Source: Molossus alvarezi (lineage: Eukaryota > Chordata > Mammalia > Chiroptera > Molossidae). From it: DNA of 64,000 nt. The DNA is taken from NCBI GenBank assembly GCA_037176705.1, contig JBAWUJ010000098.1, positions 124,001 through 188,000 on the forward strand, given 5' to 3'. Below, in pieces: positions 21,707 to 33,307 of this stretch. Each line of letters opens with the position of its first letter. The first letter of the stretch is position 1. Both the position numbers and the translations under genes were made by a program. Under the pieces are notes generated by a model that saw nothing but the letters and a program-made list of their open reading frames with translations, had not been told where the DNA came from and searched no databases.

Positions 21707-24700
21707 AGGAAAAATAACAGTGGAGTAAATGGAAGCTACACAAACCTCCTCCGACAACCAAACGGAAACTACAACAAAAATAAAAACACAACATTGAGAA
21801 AAACCAACTAAAAAGAGCTGAGAGAACCTGAATAACCAAAGACAGAAAGAGGATGCCAAATTGAGCTTGGTAGAAACTGTGGAGGTGTGATAGAGCAGGC
21901 TGGGGTGGAGGCCCACAAACAAAAGCTGGAGGCTACTTTAGCAGAGAGAGCAGAGGTTTTAAATAGCACAAAATCAAGTACAACCAGTTACCTTGGGCTC
22001 CAGCAGAGGGAGGACTGACTGCACTGAAAATGTGAAGAGAGAGTCCAGGACCCTTGGTTCTGAAGAGAGCTGGAGGGAAGGACACTGGGAGTTTTGTGCT
22101 CTTATCAATCCTTTATACAACAGCAGCCACCTTATTCAAGGAGCTACTTCTCAGAGCCTTGGGAGAAGCAATGGCCCCTCCCTCAGGAATTCAACACCAC
22201 CAGGCTGACCTGAAAATGCAAACTGAGGCTCATTAACTTATAGTGTCTGACAGAAAGCATGTATCCCACGCTCTGGAAATCCTCTTATACCTAAGGAATT
22301 TTTCATCCATCTGAGGGCTACAAATTGAGATTCATCAAGTATATGAGACAAATGACAGTCAGGAAAAAGCTAGAGAATAAATGAACATTTTCTCAGCCTT
22401 CCAATCTACCAAGGAAAATAATCTTTGAGAGTAGTGTTTAACACACATTCTTTCACACTTATTCAAACCCAGGAAAGGGAGCCACAACCAGAAAAACACC
22501 AACACCCACAGGGAAAATTTGGCAGGCTCTAAAACACACTGAGACAGCCACAATGGTAAAACAACAAAACAAGTCCCAAATGAAAGAACAAGATATTCTA
22601 CAGGAGAAGAGATAAGAGAAATGGATTAAACAAAATATCAGAGCTAGAATTAGGAGTAATACTATGAGAAAGCTCAACAACATAAGTAAAGAGCTCAACA
22701 GCATGAGTGAAGATAAAGAAAATTGAAAATGAACAAACTAGAAATAAATAATGAAATAGCAGATATAAAGAACACATTGGAAGGAATAAAAAGCAGGTCA
22801 GTGAAAGCCAAGGATTAGATCAGTGAATTAGAAGACAGGGTAGAAAACAACACCCAATAAGAGAACCAAAACAAAACAAACAATTAAAAAACAGAAAGAC
22901 AGCCTAAGAGAACTGTGGGACACCATGAAACACAATAGCACACACATCATAGAAGTTCCAGGAAAAGAAGAAAATGAGCAAGGAATAGAGAATATATTTG
23001 AAGAAATCATATCAGAAAACACTCATAACTTGGTTGAGGAAAATGGCATATATCTCAAGAAGCACAAAGAGCTACAACGTAGAAGAATCCAAAGAGGCCC
23101 ACATCGAGACACATAATAATTAACAGGCCAAAATTACAGAGAGAAATAGAATTTGAAACGCGGCAAGAGATAAGCAATAGATTACCCACAAAGAAAACCA
23201 CATAATCTTATCAGCTGAATGCTCAACCAAAACACTACTGGCCAGAGGAGAAAGTCATGAAGTGATCACGATAAGGAAAAATAAGGATCTGAAACCAAGA
23301 CTACTCTATCCAGCAAGACTATCATTGAAAATAGAAGGTGAAATAAAGGGAGAGCTTCCCAGACAAAAAAGGCTAATAGAATATGTTAGCAACAACCAGC
23401 TATCTAAGAAATGTTCAAAGGGGTGCTGTAATAAGCAGAGAAAATAGGAAGAGAAATGTAACCACAATAAATGAAAATTGCAATAAATAAGTACATATCA
23501 ATAATTGCCTTAAACACAAATAGATTAAAAACTCCAATCAAAAGACAAAGAGTAGCTGAATAGATAAGAATGCATAGATCATATATATGTTGTTTAGAAG
23601 GGACCCTTCTCACAACAAAAGCTTTACATAGGTAGAAAGTGAAGAGATGGGAAACTAGAAATAATTTACAAAAAAATACACAAAAACATTTCAACACTTA
23701 AAGACTAAATAGCATGTTATTAAACGATGAAAGGGTTCACAAGGAGATTAAGAAGACTGAAATCATATCAAGCATCTTCTCAAACCACAATGGCATGAAA
23801 CTAGAAATCAATTGCAAGAAGAACAAAGACATTTGAACACATGGAAGTTAAGTAGCATGTTATTAAACAATGAATAGGTCAAGGAGGAGATCAAGGAAGA
23901 AATTAAAAACTCCTGGAATCCAATGAAAATGAACAAACAACAACACAGAACCTATGGGATACAGCAAAAGCAGTTCTGAGAGGGATGTTCATAGCACTAC
24001 AGGCCTACATCAAGAAACAAGAAAAATTTCTAATAGACTATCTAAACTCACAACTTGAAGAACTAGAAAGGAAAAAACAAACAACAACAACAACAAAAAA
24101 AACCTAGGGCAAGTAGAAGGAAGAAAATAACAAAGATCAGAGCAGATTAATCACATAGAGACCAAAAAAAAAAAAAAAATTCAAAGGATAAATGAAACAA
24201 AGAGCTGGTTTTTCAAAAAGATAAACATGATTGATGGACCCTTAGCTATACTCACCAAGAAACAAAAAGAGAGAACCCAAATACACAAAATCAGAAATGA
24301 AAGAGGAGAAGTAACAACTATTACCACAGAAATACAGATCATTAACAACTACTATGAAAAATTATATGGCAACCAATTCGACAATCTAACCAAAATGGGC
24401 CAATTCCTAGAAACACATAGTCTCCCAAAACTGGACCGGGAAGAGAAAGAAAATTTGAACAGACCAATAACAAGAGAGGAAATTGAATATATAATCAAGA
24501 CTCTCCCAGCAAACAACAGCCCAGGACCACATGGCTTCACACGGCAGTTTTACCGAACATTCAAAAAAAAAAAAAAAAAACTAACTCCCATTCTCCTTAA
24601 ATTATTCAAAAAATTCAAGAAGGAGGACTTACAAACGCATTTTATGAGGCCAGCATAATTCTAATTCCAAAACCAGAATAAGAAATTGCAAAGAAAGACA

Positions 24701-27168
24701 ACTACAGGCCAAAATACCTGATGAACATAGACGAAAAAATCCTGAACAGAATACTAGCAAGTCAAATCCAGCAACATATCAAAATAATTATTCACCATGG
24801 CCAAGTGGATTCATCCCAAGGGTGCTAGGCTGGTACACTATTTGCAAATCTTAAAATGTGATACACCACATAAACAAAATGAAGAATAAAATCCACATGA
24901 TCATATCAATAGATGCCAAAAAAGCCTTTGACAAAATCCAGTATCCATTTCTGATAAAAATGCTCAGCACTGTCGGAATAGAGAGATTATATCTAGACAT
25001 AATAAAGGCCCTATATGAAGACCTACAGCCAACATCATACTCAATGGGCAGAAACTAAAAGCATTTCCCTTGAGAACAGGAACAAGAAAGGGATGCCCAG
25101 TTTTGTCATTCTTATTGAACATAGTAGTGGAAGTCTTAGCCACAACCATGAGACAAGAAGAAAAAATAAAAGGCATCCAAATTGGAAAGGAGAAAGTGAA
25201 ACTGTCATTATTCGCAGATGACATGATACAATACATAGAAAATCCCAAAGACTCCATCGAATATTTACTAGACTTAATACATAAATTTGGCAAAGTAGCA
25301 GGATACAATATTAATGTCAAGAAATCGATCACATTTTTATACACCAATGATAAACTCACAGAAAAAGAAATGAAAAAAAAAAAACAATTCTATGTACCAT
25401 TGTTGCAAAAAAAACTTGAGATACCTAGGAATAAAGTTAACCAACAAAGTAAAGGACCTATGCACAGAAAACTACAAGTCATGGAAAAAGGAAATAGAGG
25501 GAGATATAAAAAAGTGAAAGCACTTACCTTGTTCATGGACTGGAATAATTAACATCATTAAAATGTCCATACTACCCAAAGCAATTTGTAGGTTCAATGC
25601 AATCCTCATCAAAATATGAAAGGCATACTTCACAGAATTAGAACAAATACTTCAAAAGATCATATAGAACCAAAAAAGACCCCAGATAGCCTCAGCATTC
25701 TTGAGAAAGAAGAACAAAGTTGAAGGGATTACATTACCAATTTCAGGGTATACTACAAAGCCACTCTAATCAATACAGCCTGGTACTGGCAAAAGAACAG
25801 GCATAAAGACCAGTGGAACAGAACAGAGAACCCAGATATGGACACAAGGCAATATGCTCAATTAATATTTGACAAAGGTGGCAAGCGCATACAGTGGAGT
25901 AAAGACAGCCTCTTTAATAAATGGTGCTTGGAAAATTGGACAGCTACATGCAAATAAATGAAACTAGACAGTCAACTTACACCATACACAAGAATAAATT
26001 CAAAATGGATAAAAGACTTAAACGTGACTCATGAATCCAGAAAAATCCTACTAGAAACTGTAGGTAACAAAATTGTAGACATCATACTCAGCAGAATTTT
26101 CACTGATACATCACCTAAGGCAACAGAAACAAAGGAGAAAATGAACACATGGGACTACATCAATGTCAAAAGCTTCCGCATAGCAAAAGATGCAATCATT
26201 AAAATGGAAAGGCAACCTACTGTATTGGATGGCATAATTGCCAATGATATATCAGATAAGGATTTAATTTCCAATATACAGAGAGTGCGCATACAACTCA
26301 ACAAATGGAAGACAAAGAACCCATTTAAAAAATGGGCAGAGGAACTAAATAGACACCTCTCCAAACAGGACATACAAATGGCTAAGAGACATATGAATAA
26401 ATGCTCAACCTCACTTATCATCAGAGAGATGCAAATTATAACAATAAGTAGGTATCACCTCGAACCTGTCAGAATTGCCGCCATCAACAAGTCTTGGTGA
26501 GGGTGTGGAGAAAGGGGACCCTAGTACACTGCTGGTGGTAATGCAGACTGGTGCAGTCACTATGGAAAACACTATGGCGTTATGACAAAAAATTAATAAT
26601 TGAACTTCCATTTGACTCAGTGGCCCACTTCTAGGAATACACCCTACGGAGCCTGAAACACCAATCAGAAGAATATATATACTCCCATGTTCGGAGCATC
26701 ACTATTTACAATAGCTAAGATCTGGAAACAGCCCAAATGTCCAACAGTGGACGAATGAATAAAAAAGCTGTGGCAGCTGTAAGAAACAAAGATATCTTAT
26801 CCTTTGAGATGACTTGGAGGGACCTGAAAAGTGTCATCCTAAGCGAAACAATGCAAGCTGAGAAAGACAAGTATCATATGATCTCACTTATTTGTGGATT
26901 ATAATGAACATAACAGTCTGAGAAATGGGGTAGTCCTGGAGACGTGGAAGTGGGGTACAGACTGTCTATTCCCAAAGAGGGGGTGGGGGGAGAGATAAAC
27001 TACAGAACTTTCATGATTGTATGCATGAACAACAGACATGGAAATAAAGCTGAGGAGAGGTCGGGGAAGGTGGGGAAGGGGGGATCACTGGTGGAAACAT
27101 GAGAAATATCTGTAACAAAAATATATAAATTAATCAAATTAAGAAAAAAAGTAAAATAAAACAAAAAG
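21707..27168 (+). mobile_element. Near full-length L1, probable recombination hybrid
   Basis: The longest L1 here: 5' UTR (21,707 to about 22,570), ORF1 (about 22,575-23,430), ORF2 (about 23,470-26,880) and 3' UTR with tail (to about 27,168). Most of the endonuclease is missing near 23,655, a deletion shared with the L1 at 28,961 (near 31,405), which supports common descent. A short internal duplication follows at 23,700-23,880. The left flank matches that of the 28,961 L1, whereas the right flank matches that of the 15,716 L1. All frames carry stops, so it is inactive. Confidence 0.85.
24858..25552 (+). pseudogene. L1 ORF2 reverse transcriptase fragment
   Basis: Two overlapping open pieces (24,858-25,058 and 25,070-25,552) cover the reverse transcriptase palm and thumb. 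Motif A reads [13 protein letters not shown] (catalytic Asp intact), motif B reads [16 protein letters not shown], and motif C reads [11 protein letters not shown] with both Asp residues. [15 protein letters not shown] follows. A frame change between the pieces, near 25,030-25,070, and a later A-run slippage disrupt it. Apart from these breaks, the catalytic residues of this L1 are conserved. Confidence 0.88.
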
Positions 27169-27169
27169 T

Positions 27170-27364
27170 AAAAAAGACTACAATGCAACTTTTGGTTGAG
27201 ATAGATCATAAGCTGGTACATAGATGATCACTAGATAATAGACTGAAGATAGGTGGGTAGATGAACACAAGATAGATAAATGGATGGGGAGATGGAAGAT
27301 AGATGATAGATAGCTAGTTACTGGTAGACTATGTAAATACAGATGTAGATTTAACAACAAAATT
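27170..27364 (+). repeat. GATA-rich flank, copy 2 of a segmental duplication
   Basis: Begins 'ctacaatgcaactt' and continues with gatagata-rich sequence that aligns along its length with 17,996-18,165. It follows the tail of the near full-length L1. No matching ctacaatg lies on the left side of that L1, which argues that the flank arrived by recombination and not as a target-site duplication. Confidence 0.8.
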
Positions 27365-28475
27365 TTAGACATCATACACAACAGAATTTTCACTGATACA
27401 ACACCTAAGGCAACAGACACATACACAGCAAAATAAAAAACAAAAAATGAACACGTAGAACTTCATAAAACTGAAAAGCTTCTGCACAGCAAAAGAAACA
27501 ACCATCAAAACAGACAGGGATCCTACTGTCTGGAAGACCATAATCCCCAATGATGCATCACATAAGGGTTAATTCCCAAAATATATAGAGTGGTAATAAA
27601 ACACACAATAAGAAGACATAGAACACAATTCAGAAATGGGCAGAGGAACGAAATAGATACCTCTCCAAACAGGAAATACAAATGGCTAAGAGACATATGA
27701 AGAAATGCTCAAAATCACTAATCATCACAGAGATGCAAATTAAAACAACAATGAAATATCATCTCACACCTGACAGAATGGCCACCATCAACAAATCATC
27801 AAACAACAATTCTTGGCGAGGGTGTGGAGAAAGGGGACTCCAGTACACTGCTGGTGGGAATGCAGACTGGTGCAGCCACTATAAAAAACACGATGGTGTA
27901 ACCTCAAAAAATTAAAAATTGCACTTCCATTTGACCAAGTGATCCCAATTCTTGAAATATACCTTAAGAAGCCTAAAACACCAATCAGAAAGAATATATG
28001 TACCCCCAGGTTTTAGCAGCACTATTTACAATAGCTAACATCTGGACACAGCCCAAGTGTCCATCAGTAGACAAATGGATAAAAAAGCTGTGGTACATAT
28101 ACACAATGGAGTACTATGCAGCTGTAAGAAAGAAAGATCTCTTATCTTTTGTGACGACATGGAGGGAACTGGAAAGTATTATCCTAAGTGAAACAAGCCA
28201 AACAGAGAAAGAAAAGTATCATATGACTTCACTTATCTGTGGAATATGATGAAGGTAATAATCTGAGGAATGGGGTAGTCCCAAAAATGTAGAAGTGGTG
28301 TACAGACTGACAATCCCCAGAAGAGGGGGTAGTGAGGGAGAGATAAACCACAGAACTTACATGCATGTATGCATGAACAATGAACATGGACACAAAAGCT
28401 GGAAACAGGGCAGGGATGGAGGGGGAGGGAAAGGAGAAAAATCTGCAACATGAATAAATAAATAAATTAATAATA
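27365..28475 (+). mobile_element. L1 3' end, paralogue of 18,166-19,238
   Basis: Sense ORF2 C-terminus and 3' UTR starting at the same internal position as the 18,166 copy ('cagacatcatacacaa') and ending in an AT-rich tail. Open pieces (27,682-27,915 and 27,998-28,249) match the ORF2 C-terminal cysteine-rich region in outline. It is inactive. Confidence 0.88.
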
Positions 28476-28738
28476 CAATAAATAAATAACTATATTGATA
28501 TAATTATAAATGATATAACTATAGATGATATAGATAGATTAGGTATAGATATAGGTAGATATAGATGATATAGATATAGATATATAGATATAGATATAGA
28601 TATAGATATAGATATAGATATAGATAGATAGAGATAGATTACGTAGATATGGATATATATAGAGAGAGATAGAGATAGAGATAGAGATAGAGATAGAGAT
28701 AGAGATAGAGATAGAGATAGAGATAGAGATAGATATGG
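28476..28738 (+). repeat. (GATATA)n(GATAGA)n microsatellite
   Basis: Third GATA-type microsatellite: gatata-type repeats at 28,500-28,630, then a gatagagata run at about 28,668-28,732, directly after an L1 tail, as in the other two copies. Confidence 0.93.
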
Positions 28739-28960
28739 TGTGTTTCAGATCAGGACCAATGTGTCCAGAAATGTGAATTTTGAGTTCTTTTTACCCTGAC
28801 TCCTCATGTGTCTTCTCTCAGGGACTCAGTTTCCTATTTGTGAATTTCTTTATTTGAGATTTCATGAAGAGGTTGAAGAAATCACATGTATTTATATTTA
28901 ATGATTCAGTATTATTAACAACATGAAATTTTATGAAATATTATGAGGAAGGAAAAATGG
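28739..28960 (+). repeat. Non-L1 flank, paralogue of 21,506-21,706
   Basis: Shares 'accaatgtgtccagaaatgt' and the following 200 bp with 21,506-21,706, with small insertions such as an extra 'gaatttctttatttgaga'-like stretch near 28,843. It leads into an L1 5' UTR as its partner does. Confidence 0.82.
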
Positions 28961-29277
28961 AAGGGGAGTAAATGGAAGCTACACAAACCTCCTCCCACAA
29001 CCAAAATGAAACTACAACAAAAATAAAAACACAACATTGGGAAAAACAACTTCAAACAGTTGAGAGAACCTGTATAACCAGGGACAGAGAGAGGGTGCCA
29101 AATTAGCCTGGTAGAAACTGTGGAGGTGTGACAGAGCAGGCTGGGGGCCCACAAACAATAGCTGAAGGCTGCTTTAGCTGAGAAGGCAGGTGTTTAAAAT
29201 AGCACAAAATCAAGTACATTTACTTACCTTGGACTCCAGTACAGGGAGGGTTGACTGCATTGAAAATGTGACAAGAG

Positions 29278-29525
29278 CCCTGGCCAGTTTGGCTCAGCGG
29301 TTAGAGCGTCGACCTGCGGTCTGGAGAGACCCAGGTTCGGTTCCCGCTAAGGGCACGTACTTCGGTTGCAATTTGTCCCCGGCCCTGGTTGGTCGTGTGG
29401 GTGGCAGCCACTCGATGTGTCCCTTAATGTCGATGTTTCGCTCTCTCTCTCCCTTCCTCTCTCTCCCTCCCACTCTATCTGTATAAAAAAATGGAAAAAT
29501 GTTTTAGGGTGAAGATAAAAAAAAA
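29278..29525 (+). mobile_element. Ves SINE in L1 5' UTR
   Basis: Complete SINE with A box ggctcagcggttagagcg and B box GGTTCGGTTCCC, followed by a CT-rich stretch and a poly-A tail. The target-site duplication aaaatgtgacaagag is perfect (29,263-29,277 and 29,526-29,540). The paralogous site near 22,030 has no SINE, so it inserted after the duplication. Confidence 0.94.
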
Positions 29526-30387
29526 AAAATGTGACAAGAGAGTCCAGGACTCTTGGTTCAGAAAACAGCTGGAGGGAAGGAGACTGGGAGATTTGTGTTG
29601 TTATCAACCCCTCATAGAACAGTACCCACGTTATTCAAGGAGCTGCTTCTCAGAGCCTTGGGAGAAGCAATGACCCCTCCCTCAGGAATTCAACACCACC
29701 AGGCTGACCTAAAAATGCAAATTGAGGCTCATTAACATATAGTGTTTGACAGAAAGCAAGTGTCCCACCCTCTGGAAATCCTCTTAAACCTAAGGAATTT
29801 TTCATACATTTGAGGGCTACAAATTAAGATTCATCAAGTATATGAGACGAATGGTGGCCAGGAAAAAGCTAGAGGATAAATGAACATTTTCTTGGCCTTC
29901 CAAACTACCAAGAAGAATAATCCTTGAGAGTACTGTTTAGCATGGGTTCATTCACACTGATCCTGACCCTGTAAAGAAAGCCACAACCAGAAAAACACCA
30001 ACACCCACAGGAAAAATTTGGCAGGCTCTGAAACACACTGAGACAGCCACAATGGTGAAACAAAAGTACAAGTCCCAAATGAAAGAACAAGATATTCTAC
30101 AGGAGAAGAGAATTATGAAATGGATTTAGACAAGATATCAGAGCTAGGATTAGGAGTAATACTATGAGGAAGCTTAACAACATAAGTAAAGAGCTCAATA
30201 GCATGTGTGAAGGTAAATAAAAATTGAAAATTAACAAACTGTAAACAAATAATGAAATAGCAGATATACAGAACACATTGGAAGGAATAAACAGCAGGTA
30301 AGAGAAAGTCAAAGATTGGATCAGTGATTTAGAAGACAGGGTAGAAAATATCACCCAATAAGAAAACCAATAAAAAATAATAATTAA

Positions 30388-30630
30388 CGCCCTGGCCGGT
30401 TTGGCTCAGCAGTTAGAGTGTTGGCCTGCGGTCCGGAGAGACCCGGGTTCGGTTCCCGCTAAGGGCATATGCCTCGGTTGCAGTTTGTCCCCGACCCTGG
30501 TTGGTCGTGCGGGTGGCAGCCACTCGATGTGTCCCTTTCACATCGATGTTTCTCTCTCTCTCTCCCTCCTGCTCTATCTGAACAAAGAATGAAAAAGTGT
30601 CCTTGGGTGAGGATAATAATAATAATAATA
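30388..30630 (+). mobile_element. Ves SINE with (AAT)n tail, in L1 ORF1
   Basis: Complete SINE (A box ggctcagcagttagagtg, B box GGTTCGGTTCCC) ending in gaggat and an (aat)n run instead of pure poly-A. The flanking aataataattaa is the target-site duplication. The matching position in the duplicate (near 22,880) is empty. Confidence 0.93.
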
Positions 30631-32619
30631 ATAATAATTAAAAAACAGAAAGACAGCCTAAGAGAACTGTGGGACACCATGAAACACACTAACACGCACA
30701 TCATAGAAGTTCCAGGCAAAGACGTAATTGAGCAAGGGATAAAGAATATATTTGAAGAAATCGTGTCAGAAAACACTCATACTTGGTGAATGAGAATGGC
30801 ATATACCTTCAAGAAGTACAAAAAGCTAAAGCTCTGAAGAATTCAATAATGCCCACATCGAGATACATAATAATTAAAAGGCCAAAATTAAAGACAGAAA
30901 GAGAATATAAAATGCAGCAAGAGATAAGCAACAGATTATCCACAAAGAAATCCATATAACCTTATCAGCTGAATGCTCAACAAAAACTCTACTGGCCAGA
31001 GGAGAAAGTCATGAAGAGATCAAGGTAATGAAAAACAAGGATCTGAATTCAAGACTACTCTATCCAGCAAGACTATCATTGAAAATAGAAGGTGAAATAA
31101 AGGAAGAGCTTCCCAGACAAAAAGGCTAATAGAATATGTCAGCAACAACCAGCTCTCTAAGAAATGTGAAAAGGGGTGCTATAATAAGCAGAAGAAATGA
31201 GAAGAGAAATGTAACCATAATAAATTAAAATTGCAATAAATAAGTACATATCAATAATTGCTTTAAAAAAAAATAGATTAAACGCTACCATCAAAAGACA
31301 CAGGGTAGGTGAATAGATAATGCATAGCTCACATATATGTTATTTAGAAGAGACCCAACTCACAACGAAAGCCTCACATAGGTAGAAAGTAAAGAAATGG
31401 GAAACTAGAAATAAATTACAAAAAAATACACAAAAACATTTCAACATATAAAGACTACATAGCATGTTATTCAACAATGAACAGGTTCACAAGGAGATCA
31501 AAAAAATTAAAAACTTGACTTCCAGTCAAGATGGCGGTGTAGGTAAACGCGGTATCGCGTCCTCCCACAACCGCATCAGAGTTACAGCTAAACTACAGAA
31601 CAACCATCATTCAATACCGCCTGAAATCAAACTGAATGGAAGTCCTACAACTATGGAATTAAAGCATTAGCCACATCCATACTCGTAGGAGGGGTTGAGG
31701 GCCAGAGGTGCGAGGGCAGGAGGCGATACAGGCTGGTCCCACACCCACATGTGGTGAATAAAAATCAGGAGGATACCTCAGCTGGGAAGGTATTTCCTGA
31801 GGACTGAGGGGTCCCTGTCTCACACCAGGTGCCCCGCTCAGGCTTCCAGTGCCAGGAAGAGAATCCCCATAACTTCTGGCTGGAAAAACCAGCAGGAACT
31901 GAGGCTCAGGGAAGCTGAAGCAGCTGGAGCCCCAGGCAGCTCCTTAAAGGGCCCGCACACGGACTTATGGGACTCATTCCCTCAAAGCTTGGAGGGGAGG
32001 CAGCTCAAGGGACACCAGAGACATACAGGGAAGAACTGAGCTGTTTGGCACTGGAGCGAGGGCTGGAGAGGGGGCTTTCTCCAGGACAAACGTGATGTCA
32101 GAGGCCTTTGTTCCTTTGGTGAGCCCTTCCCTGGGGCGGCATACAACCACCATATCTGGGTCTCCAGCAACCTGGCTCACACTAGTAACCCTGCCCTGGA
32201 GACTCCCTGAGGCCCCGCCCCACCCAACTTTCAGGCCCAACCAAGCTGTTGCCACTTGCTTAATCATTGGATTGGCCTGTCTTGGATACTGCTTCAGGTT
32301 TATTCTAAATTCTTTCAAATGAGCAGCACCTGGTCTCAGCTAGCCCCATACCCCTAGGTAGGTAATACACAGAAACAAACACAGGGAGGCAGCCAAAATG
32401 AGGAAACAAAGAAACAGGTCCCAAATGAAAGAACAGAACAAAACCCCAAGAAAAGAACTAAGCGAAATGGAGATAAGCAACCTAACAGATGCTGAGTTCA
32501 AAATACTTCTTATAAGGATACTCAATGAGGGCTTCAAGAGCATAAAAAAAGACCAGTCAAAAATTATGGATGCACAGTCAGAATTGAAGGAGGCATGAAC
32601 TGAAATAAAGAATAATTTG

Positions 32620-32879
32620 CCCTGGCCAGTTTGGCTCAGCGGTTAGAGCGTCGGCCTGCAGTCCGGAGAGACCCGGGTTCGGTTCCCGCTAAGGGCGCGT
32701 ACCTCGGTTGCAGTTTGTCCCTGGCCCTGGTTGGTCGTGTGGGTGGCAGCCACTCAATGTGTCCCTTTCACATCGATGTTTCTCTCTCTCTCTCTCTCTC
32801 TCTGTTCCTCTCTCTCCCTCCCACTCTACCTGAACAAAGAATGGAAAAATGTCCTCGGGTGAGGATAAAAAAAAAAAAA
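32620..32879 (+). mobile_element. Ves SINE in the HAL1-like ORF1
   Basis: Complete SINE with intact A and B boxes, a (TC)n tract and a poly-A tail. The target-site duplication aaagaataattt is visible at 32,607-32,618 and 32,880-32,891. It splits ORF1 between its N-terminal coiled-coil part and the RNA-binding part, and it is the innermost level of the nest. Confidence 0.94.
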
Positions 32880-33064
32880 AAAGAATAATTTACACAGATT
32901 CAATAGTAGAGTACATAAATCCAAGAAGTAAACCATCGATATGGAATATAAGGAAGCAAAAAACGCCCAATCAGAACAGCAAAAAGAAAAAAGAATAAAA
33001 AAAAAAAAATGAGGAGAGTGTAAGTAGCCTCTGGGACAACTTCAAGCATGCCAACGTTCACATC

Positions 33065-33307
33065 TTGGGGGTGCCAGAAGGAGAAGAGAGAGAACAAGAA
33101 ATAGAAAACCTGTTTGAAACAATAATGGCAGAAAACTTTTCTAACTTGGTGAAGGAAACAGACATACAAGTACAAGAAGCACAGAGAGTCCCAAACAAGA
33201 TGAACCCCAAGAGGCCCACACCAAGACACATCAACATAAAAATGCAAAATGTTCAAGACAAAGAAAGAATCTTAAAAGCAGCAAGAGAAAGGAAGCTAGT
33301 TACCTAA
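33065..33307 (+). pseudogene. HAL1-like ORF1 fragment
   Basis: Eighty-one open codons encode the RRM and C-terminal start of an ORF1p-like protein: GVPEGEEREQEIENLFE, ENFSNLVKE, VQEAQRVPNKMNPKRPTPRH and DKERILKAARERK. The N-terminal part (32,398-32,598, MRKQRNRSQMKEQNK onward) lies beyond the SINE. ORF1 ends at a stop near 33,305, earlier than the L1 ORF1s at 17.3 and 23.3 kb, where further codons follow. Confidence 0.83.

Noticed and set aside
21707..27168. Potentially active full-length L1
   Set aside because: ORF1 and ORF2 contain many stops and frameshifts and most of the endonuclease is deleted near 23,655.
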